Source of the DNA: Phlyctochytrium arcticum
Lineage: Eukaryota > Chytridiomycota > Chytridiomycetes > Chytridiales > Chytridiaceae
Reading direction: 5' to 3'
Assembly: GCA_025602905.1 (NCBI GenBank)
Contig: JAHLKI010000036.1
Span: 124,001-188,000, forward strand
DNA length: 64,000 nt
Shown: positions 58,078-64,000 of the stretch, piece by piece
Numbering within the stretch: the first letter of the stretch is position 1
Layout: each line of letters starts with the position of its first letter
Made by a program: the position numbers and the translations under genes
Notes under the pieces: model-generated
Seen by the model: the letters and a program-made list of their open reading frames with translations, nothing else
What the model was told of the DNA's origin: nothing
The model's database searches: none

Positions 58078-59798
58078 ATGCGGTCTTTTACTTCAGCAGC
58101 GAGAGTAAAGTATCTGTTGTACAAGCTGGGGAGTGGCACCCTCAGTCCGCTCGCTTATGTGAAGCGATTTCTTCTTGCTGAAGGGGGTGAAGCCAACGCC
58201 CGTGCTGACTTTGAGACGGCGTTGCGAATTGTGGGCGAGAGAGGGTTCGACGGTTTCAGAGGCGATACCAGAACTATTGTGGAAGCAAACTTCGAGAGGG
58301 TCAAGGCGCACAATGTAAGTCATCCATGATTCGTCTGGAAAACGCTAATTGTCGGAAACTAACGTCATCTATCATTCTCAAACAGTATGAAGGCGATGCG
58401 GGATGGACCACATACTTCTCGGAGGTATCGACCAGATCAGGGCTCACAACGCAAGTGAGGCGCGGTCATGTTGCAATTGGGGAAATGTTGACGCGGCAGT
58501 ACGAAGCCGAAGTCCAGGGCGTGGACGTGGGGGCGGTGGGGGCGGTGGGGGCGGGCCATGGCGATGCCGCTGGGGAGGATGGGGAGGGTGAAGCATCGGG
58601 ATCACGAAGGAAACGGTCCACGCCCGAGGAGTGGGCGGATTCCCAGACCAAGAAAGCCCGAGAGACCGTGGACCTGAGAGATGGCCAAGCGTACACCAGT
58701 GAGCAGCTGGAGATGTGGGCGCAAGACTCACCGATTGTCCAAGGGTACATTGATCGCGCCCGAGTCTTCATGGGGACCCAGGACGTCGGCTTGAAGCAGC
58801 GAGGCCGCCACCTGCTGCGATTACTGAAAAGCACAGGGGTGCTGGAGAAAGAGGTGCTGGAGACGGTCTGGGCTGAGATGCCGCAACTCTCTGTCATGGC
58901 GGCAACAGTTCCACGAGCATATGATGTCAAAGGCATACGGAGGGCCTTTTCCGATGATCCACCAGCCACCAGACTCGTTCAGGACATGGTCAGAGAGAAC
59001 GTTCTGGTTCGACCAACCAGTCTGTGGGCGTGGTGGAAGAATGGTCCGGAGCTGACGAAGATGACTCAGGCAAGTGTCTGGGCACTGATTGGTCTAGCTG
59101 TCAAGATGCCGACGGCCGCGGCTTTAGACGAACAGGACGTTCGTAGTGTTTGGGCGAATGCCATTCGCATGGCTCTTCCATGTAGCCAGGAGTCGGGTAT
59201 TGGCATCTCGCTCGAATTCCAGCACGATTTCGAGCTGGATGACGATACCTCTACGACAAAAAAGTCCGACGTCACGATCTATGTGACCGGCAGCTCCATC
59301 AAGATGAAGAAAGTGGGTGAATGCATCCTAGAAGTGGCCAAAGAAGAACCAGACTTGCGTGGTGGCTGCGTCCACAAAGATCACATCAAGACTCCGGGTG
59401 AGGTCAGTCAGCAGATTATATCCCTGTTGTCCGCGACTTGGGTTGGAGAGGATGATTTGAAGAACATCCATTTCCACTACGGCCTGGTGTCCAAATGGAC
59501 AGCCCAGTGCTTTGTTGTGAAGGTTGTGTGGGTAGACGCAAAACTCTGGTTTGTTCAGACGCCAGGGCCGCGCTTCACCATTGGCTCGACCGCGAAGGGA
59601 GCTGCCGACCTCTTGAGGTTCGGTGAGTACCTGCACGATGAGGTTATGCCGGCCTGCATGTTCGTGAATGAGCTGTTGGCTCGGAAGAAAGGGCCGAACG
59701 TTGAACTTGTTGAATCGCTGCCAAAGATGCGTCCGGCAACCCTTTTTTCGCGCGTGTCAACGGCACCATTCACGCCAGGACGCAAGGCTGCCCGTTGA
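58078..59798 (+). CDS. Crinkler-like protein with PD-(D/E)XK-like domain
   Basis: Two exons (58078-58314 and 58386-59798; GTAAGT...AACAG intron) encode 549 residues. The N-terminal helical part is MRSFTSAARVKYLLYKLGSG with FETALRIVGERGFDGF, then EGDAGWTTYFSEVSTRSGLT. A Gly/Ala and basic linker (SGSRRKRSTPEEWADSQTKK, a possible nuclear signal) follows, then a large helical region (VETVWAEMPQLS-like; WANAIRMALPCSQES). The C-terminal domain begins with KKSDVTIYVTG, then KKVGECILEVAKEE and HKDHIKTPGEVSQQIISLLS, a D...E-x-(A)K arrangement suggestive of a restriction-endonuclease fold. Then come HYGLVSKWTAQCFVVKVVWV and the family-like tail. Such domains are widespread in crinkler-like proteins of early-diverging fungi; secretion or effector activity is not shown here and no signal peptide is visible. 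The gene is intact and its last 225 bp lie inside repeat R. Confidence 0.65.
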
Positions 59799-61252
59799 AT
59801 TTGTATCTCGTCGTAATCCTATAAATTCTTTTGTTTTGTGTCGTGTCCTGTCTTGTCTCTTCCCTTTTCTCAATACATGCTTTCCTTGATTCCAATTTTG
59901 AAATCAGACATACATCAAACCACGATTTTTCATAGTAAACTCGTGAGTTACTATCAAACTTGGTGGCGAATTTCATCTGCAACAGTGTGCACCCCGTATC
60001 TACATTCCTTCATTGTGACTTTTCGTTCTGACTTTTAGGTTCTGCGTAACTCACACTTATTTCCCACAGTTTCACACTTTCTCACACTTTGCCCTGGGAT
60101 CACAATGAATTTCGGCTAGAACAAATCCAAAATAATTATCTAAGTTAGGATCATCAGTATAGATGGCATCACCGGTTGGCATTGGTTGAGAAGCCATGAT
60201 AGAAGGATATAAACTCACAACATCATAGTAATAACCATCACGAACACGTCGTCGAACAGGACGCGACGTGTCAGATCGCGGCTGACCCGAACCTGGATCT
60301 ATTCGTATGATGTTTCCTGGACTTTCTATTGGTCGCAAAGTTCTTACTATGCACTTCCTGGATACTAAAGCATTTGGTATGTGTATGTGATGAGATGAGA
60401 TTATTGACAACTTTCAAGGAGAGCTTTTCCATCATCCGGCTTGTCCGTCCGCAAGGGCCGCTGGAAAACTATGGCTGCACAGGTCTGGAGTGACATGGTA
60501 TGAATCTGCTATCTAGCCACTCGTCAAATCATGTTTACTCATCCCCCTCGTAGAACAAACCCAAGCGACACACCGCATTTCCCTTGGTGTTCAGGATATG
60601 ATTTCCACATTTGAATAGGCAGTTCAATTGTTGAGAGTTGCTTCGAGTTGCTTCGTGATCCAACTTCATCCAAGCCAGACTTCCCGCTCGGCCATTGTTC
60701 CCGCTGCAGTCTCTCCCGGTCATAAAGAGGCCCATCGATTATCGTAAATTCCGTACACATCGTGCACATCTTTCAGTCCAATTAGCCCCCAACGAAACAA
60801 GAAACCATGGCACCTCCTAAGATTCTGTCGACAGTGAGATTGCTGAATGAAGTGTGTGTGTGGGTATCTGTCTGTGTGGAATGTATGTATGAAGGGTCTA
60901 TATGATCAAGTAAATGTGTTTGTGATCGTTTTGAAATTTTTGACCGGCTGCAAGATGAAGACGTCAAGCAAAGTGCCTGCTAGGGCACAGATGTATAATG
61001 TTTAGACAAAATTTGCACAGAATAACCGTGTTCCAATAATCTCGATTGAACGCCAGATCATATCAATCACAACTAAAAACCACAATGCTAAAGTCCCAGG
61101 TCAAAGCGTACAGGCGGCCCTCGGAGATGAAAAGGAAGAAAACGCATTAATTAGTAACTTGCATGAAAGCAACCATGCCACAGCTTGTACAAAGTCTTTT
61201 TCCTGAAGGAGCCGAATGCCACAACACGCGTGCCCAACCGCCGTAGAGGAGG
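59574..61252. repeat. Long direct repeat R, copy 2 (1,679 bp)
   Basis: Partner of 55592-57270. Here the repeat begins inside the open reading frame of the crinkler-like gene and ends exactly where Copia sequence resumes (TGTCATAGTGCATAACC at 61253). The high identity of the two copies indicates a recent duplication or ongoing homogenisation. Confidence 0.95.
60072..60410 (-). pseudogene. Family-B DNA polymerase fragment, copy 2
   Basis: Identical in translation to the 56090-56428 fragment, since it lies in the second copy of repeat R. It carries the same DVVSLYPS motif-A block and lacks the other polymerase motifs. Confidence 0.7.
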
Positions 61253-62740
61253 TGTCATAGTGCATAACCTCATAACCTGTGGTTGTAACGAGGCTATTTT
61301 CAAGTATGCACTGTGACAGTGTTTCTGAAGATAACGGTTCCTCCCCCGCTTCTCGAGGTCGGTAGATATCTTTCCGAATGTCTAAAGATCGCACGGCCAT
61401 TGGGGTTGTAGCCGGGTTTGCGTTCTCATGATGGAACCGTTTCAGAATCTTCTTGATATACGTTGTTTGGTGCATGAATATGCCACCTCCCTTGATAGGT
61501 GTAATCTGGATCCCAATGCAAAATCTCGTTTCGCCTAGATCCTTCATTTCGAACTCTTCCTTAAGTACAGAACTTGTGGATTCGAGGTCAATGTCTGTTC
61601 CTATGAGGTTCATATCATCAACATAGACTGCGATAATAACATAACCCGTCGTGGTGGTTTTCGTAAATACACACGGGCATATCGCGCTTGTTTTTTAACC
61701 ACGTTGAATCAGGATATCTTTCAATCTCTGATACCACATACGTCCTGACTGTTTTAGTCCGTAAAGTGATCTGTTGACTGGTACTACTTGGTCCAGATTT
61801 CTGTTCTTTGCGCCAGACGACTTCATCAATGCGCCCGCAGACGACTTTGTCAATGCACCCGCAGGCGACTTTATCAATGCGCCCGCAGACGACTTTGTCA
61901 ATGCGCCCGCAGACGACTTAAGGCCAGAGTGATTATTCAACTTTGTCAGCACACCCGCAGATGTGTGACGCAACAATTCTGGGCCTGCTTTTACCGCAGC
62001 CTGGACCTTACTTGGCAACGATGGCTGGTATCCAGCTGAATGAGTCTTAGGCGTCCCTTCGACCAGCTGAATAACCCCTCGCGCATCAAGCGTCCCTCGA
62101 ACTTGTTGCCGCTCCCCATGAGCCGCAACTCCATGGGTGCGTTTCACTTCTGCCGAGGTCACAGTAGCCGCAACTCCCTGTGCCTTTCGCTGCCCAGAAG
62201 CCGCAACTTCTTGGGAGCTTGACAATACTACTGATGTCACAGACGCCGCAGCGTCCTGTGTCTGTAATGAGAGCAATCGCTCTTCCATACCGTCCGGTAC
62301 ACGCATGTACACGGCAGCATCCATAAGGCCGTACAGATACGCTGTCACGACATCCATAAGTCTCGCTCGGACTTCTTCTTCCACACTATGACCCATCAGA
62401 TATCTGAACGTCGTTCCGTCCATAGCTGGCGAGTAGGTTTCATCATAATCGATGCCATACCGCTGGGTGTAACCTTGAGCCACTAATCTGGCTTTGTAAC
62501 GAATAACGATGCCCTGATCGTTTCGTTTTCTAACGAACACCCATCGATATCCTACAGGAGTCACTCCTTGGGGAGTGTCAATGATGTCTCCAAAAACTTC
62601 ACGCTTCATTAGTGAGTCTAATTCGGAGTTAATGGCTTTCTGCCATTCCGGCCAATCTGGTCGGCTCATTGCTTCTTGGACCGTTCTAGGTTCCACTTCA
62701 TCATCGCCAATGAGTTCAATACTTTTCGTTCGTGTCTGTG
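61253..62740 (-). pseudogene. Copia reverse transcriptase, degenerate
   Basis: Starts with the usual pre-RT segment (EPRTVQEAMSRPDWPEWQKA), then VGYRWVFVRKRNDQGIVIRY, KARLVAQGYTQRYGIDYDET and DVVTAYLYGLMDAAVYMRVP. Here about 170 residues of foreign low-complexity sequence interrupt the domain before VNRSLYGLKQSGRMWYQRL. An in-frame TAA at 61695 follows; then the catalytic block VYVDDMNLIGTD and GETRFCIGIQITPIKGGG. After PLSSE the sequence jumps to a short segment ending EVMHYDT at 61253, so most of the RT-RNase H connection is deleted. The element cannot make a functional Pol by itself. Confidence 0.85.
61808..61925. repeat. 24-bp tandem repeat inside the Copia RT
   Basis: About five units of CAGACGACTTTGTCAATGCG-CCCG (plus-strand reading; 24 bp) encode SSAGALTK-type octapeptides on the minus strand (variants SAGALIK, PAGALTK, SAGALMK). 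Earlier degenerate units extend to about 61970. Confidence 0.9.
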
Positions 62741-64000
62741 GTTGAGTTTCTGCTTCGGCTGAATCCCACTGCTATAGCCGCAGCTAAAGCAAATTGTTCA
62801 TCAATAACAATATCTTCTCTATTCCATACTTCGCCCGTCAAACTGAAGTGGAAGGCAGCTTCTGATGAGAGTACATTGGTCTCTTCCTCTTCTTCTTCTG
62901 AGTCTGATCCATTTTCTGCATCAGCAAGAATCTGTGCTCGAGTTCGTCGCTTTCTTGGAACCTTGTCCTTCTGTCCGGCTGGACGTCCTCGTCCACGTCG
63001 GATCGGGGCTGAAGCGTTAGCTGGCGGATTTAGAGAGGGTTTGACTGCTTGAGGTATGTTCTCAATTTCTAGAGGTGAACGAACGATCTTTGCTGCATCA
63101 TTGAAAGCATCCGGTAATTGTTCTGCAATCCGGTTGAGTGAGATGATTCGATCCACTTCCAAATCGCATTGAGAAGTCCTGGGATCAATCATTCGTGAAG
63201 ATTCTACGTCTTCAATAGTCCATTCCTTTGATGTAGCTTGTTTTGCTAAGTCTCCCCCTAAGCTAGGAAAAATGGACTCGTCAAATTGACAGTCGGCGAA
63301 TCTTCCTTGGAATTTCTCCCCCGTTGTGGGTTCCAAGTAGCGTATGGTAGAGGCAGATTCGAATCCGACATAGATACCCAGTCTGCGCTGGGGTCCCATT
63401 TTCGTACGTTGAGGCTTGGCAATTGGTACGTGTACTGCGCATCCAAATGTGCGTAGGTGTTGGATGTTGGGAGGTCGGCCTAGAGCCATTTCATACGGTG
63501 AAAGGTCGTTATATGCCGATGGTCGTAGATGCAGTAATGCCGCAGCATGCAGAATAGCCCACCCCCAGCAGGAAGTAGGTAAATTGCTCTTCATCAGTAA
63601 CGGTCTTGCCACCCATTGGAGTCGCTTGATCATAGCCTCCGCAAGTCCGTTTTGTGTATGCACTTCCGCAACCGGATGTTCGACTTTAATGCCTATCGAC
63701 ATGCAATAATTGTCGAAAGTCTTGGAAGAAAATCCTCCTGCTCCATCAAGTCGTATAGATTGAATTGGATGTTCCGGGAAAAGTGCACGTAGTCGGATGA
63801 TGGAGGCAAGCAGCCTCGGGTATGCTAATTTCCGAGATGAGAGTAGGCATACGTCCGACCACTTGGTTGATGCATCCAGAAGGACCATGAAATATCGAAA
63901 CCCCCCGCTATTTGGGTTGATAGGTCCGCAGATGTCACCTTGAATCCTTTGCAAAAACACAGGTAATTCAGTGATCAGTCTAGATGGAGATGGACGGGTA
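62716..64000 (-). CDS. Copia integrase and linker, partial at the window edge
   Basis: Open from the right edge to TAA at 62716. The rve core is clear: LQRIQGDICGPINPNSGGFR (first catalytic Asp in GDICGP), then MVLLDASTKWSDVCLLSSRK, LDGAGGFSSKTFDNYCMSIG (second Asp) and HPVAEVHTQNGLAEAMIKRL (catalytic Glu in the NGLAE motif). The Copia-specific HLRTFGCAVHVPIAK and GIYVGFESASTIRYLEP follow, then a long linker with a basic patch (RRGRGRPAGQKDKVPRKRRT, a possible nuclear signal). The polyprotein should continue into reverse transcriptase, but that lies in another frame, implying a frameshift near 62720-62760. Confidence 0.88.
   Translation of the reverse strand, partial: TRPSPSRLITELPVFLQRIQGDICGPINPNSGGFRYFMVLLDASTKWSDVCLLSSRKLAYPRLLASIIRLRALFPEHPIQSIRLDGAGGFSSKTFDNYCMSIGIKVEHPVAEVHTQNGLAEAMIKRLQWVARPLLMKSNLPTSCWGWAILHAAALLHLRPSAYNDLSPYEMALGRPPNIQHLRTFGCAVHVPIAKPQRTKMGPQRRLGIYVGFESASTIRYLEPTTGEKFQGRFADCQFDESIFPSLGGDLAKQATSKEWTIEDVESSRMIDPRTSQCDLEVDRIISLNRIAEQLPDAFNDAAKIVRSPLEIENIPQAVKPSLNPPANASAPIRRGRGRPAGQKDKVPRKRRTRAQILADAENGSDSEEEEEETNVLSSEAAFHFSLTGEVWNREDIVIDEQFALAAAIAVGFSRSRNSTTDTNEKY

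Larger units (their letters stand above)
55020..64000 (-). mobile_element. Ty1/copia retrotransposon, interrupted, runs off the edge
   Basis: The minus-strand element has the Copia order integrase, reverse transcriptase, RNase H. It holds the integrase from the window edge to 62716, reverse transcriptase 62720-61253, the RNase H end 55591-55398, then the polypurine tract and 3' LTR. It is split by the 5,661-bp R-U-R block (55592-61252). It also carries a frameshift between integrase and reverse transcriptase, a nonsense codon, a probable internal deletion and a repeat expansion in the reverse transcriptase. The gag part and 5' LTR are outside the window. Confidence 0.85.

Noticed and set aside
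55592..61252. R copies as LTRs of a novel retrotransposon
   Set aside because: They lack TG...CA ends, there is no target-site duplication or primer-binding site, and copy 2 begins inside a coding exon. I keep them as long direct repeats of unknown origin.
1..64000. tRNA or rRNA genes and CRISPR arrays
   Set aside because: No paired acceptor and T-arm, rRNA-like conserved block or regularly spaced repeat array was found on either strand by eye. A tRNAscan run could still reveal one.

Overview
The window is nuclear DNA of a filamentous or zoosporic fungus, most likely an early-diverging (non-Dikarya, chytrid-like) lineage. The fungal signs are many 50-100 nt GT-AG introns, a Zn2Cys6 regulator, a PAS-rich hybrid histidine kinase, a Git3-like 7TM receptor, and the fungal-type mitoribosomal protein MRPL31/mL60. 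A FAM72 gene, Crypton and Copia elements, and a textbook U12-type AT-AC intron in the prefoldin-5 gene point away from the Dikarya. No species name can be supported from the sequence alone.

Region 1 (1-48.8 kb) is mostly housekeeping. In order it holds: a two-TM membrane protein, MRPL31, prefoldin 5, a decayed PD-(D/E)XK-like accessory gene (3.2-5.15 kb), a tail-anchored FHA/coiled-coil SLMAP homologue, a mitochondrial carrier (minus), a decayed gene, an MDM1-type PXA-RGS-PX-Nexin_C protein, FAM72 (minus), a 1,297-residue low-complexity protein, a disordered protein with a C-terminal coiled coil (minus), a MGNC-starting probably lipidated protein, a frameshifted HNH gene, a fragment duplicated from the MGNC gene, a TMEM70-like protein (minus), a cytochrome b5/FMN L-lactate dehydrogenase with a peroxisomal-type C-terminus, a hybrid histidine kinase (minus), a Zn2Cys6 factor, a 7TM receptor (minus) and a short mitochondrial-targeted protein. 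Many neighbours are divergent pairs that share short promoters.

Region 2 (about 49-64 kb) is gene-poor and mobile. It holds a Crypton-type tyrosine recombinase with a GCR1_C-like C-terminus (50.9-53.5 kb), a decayed unknown gene (53.6-54.9 kb) and a Copia/Ty1 retrotransposon on the minus strand (LTR near 55.0-55.2 kb, integrase running off the right edge). The Copia element is interrupted by a 5,661-bp block made of a 1,679-bp direct repeat (R), a unique segment (U) and a second R. U plus the start of the second R encodes a 549-residue crinkler-like protein with a PD-(D/E)XK-like domain. Each R also carries a fragment of a protein-primed family-B DNA polymerase. Removing the R-U-R block leaves the Copia frame open across the junction with no target-site duplication.

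The most notable observations are the U12 AT-AC intron, the R-U-R block, the polymerase fragments, and the 8-residue tandem repeats expanded inside the Copia reverse transcriptase.
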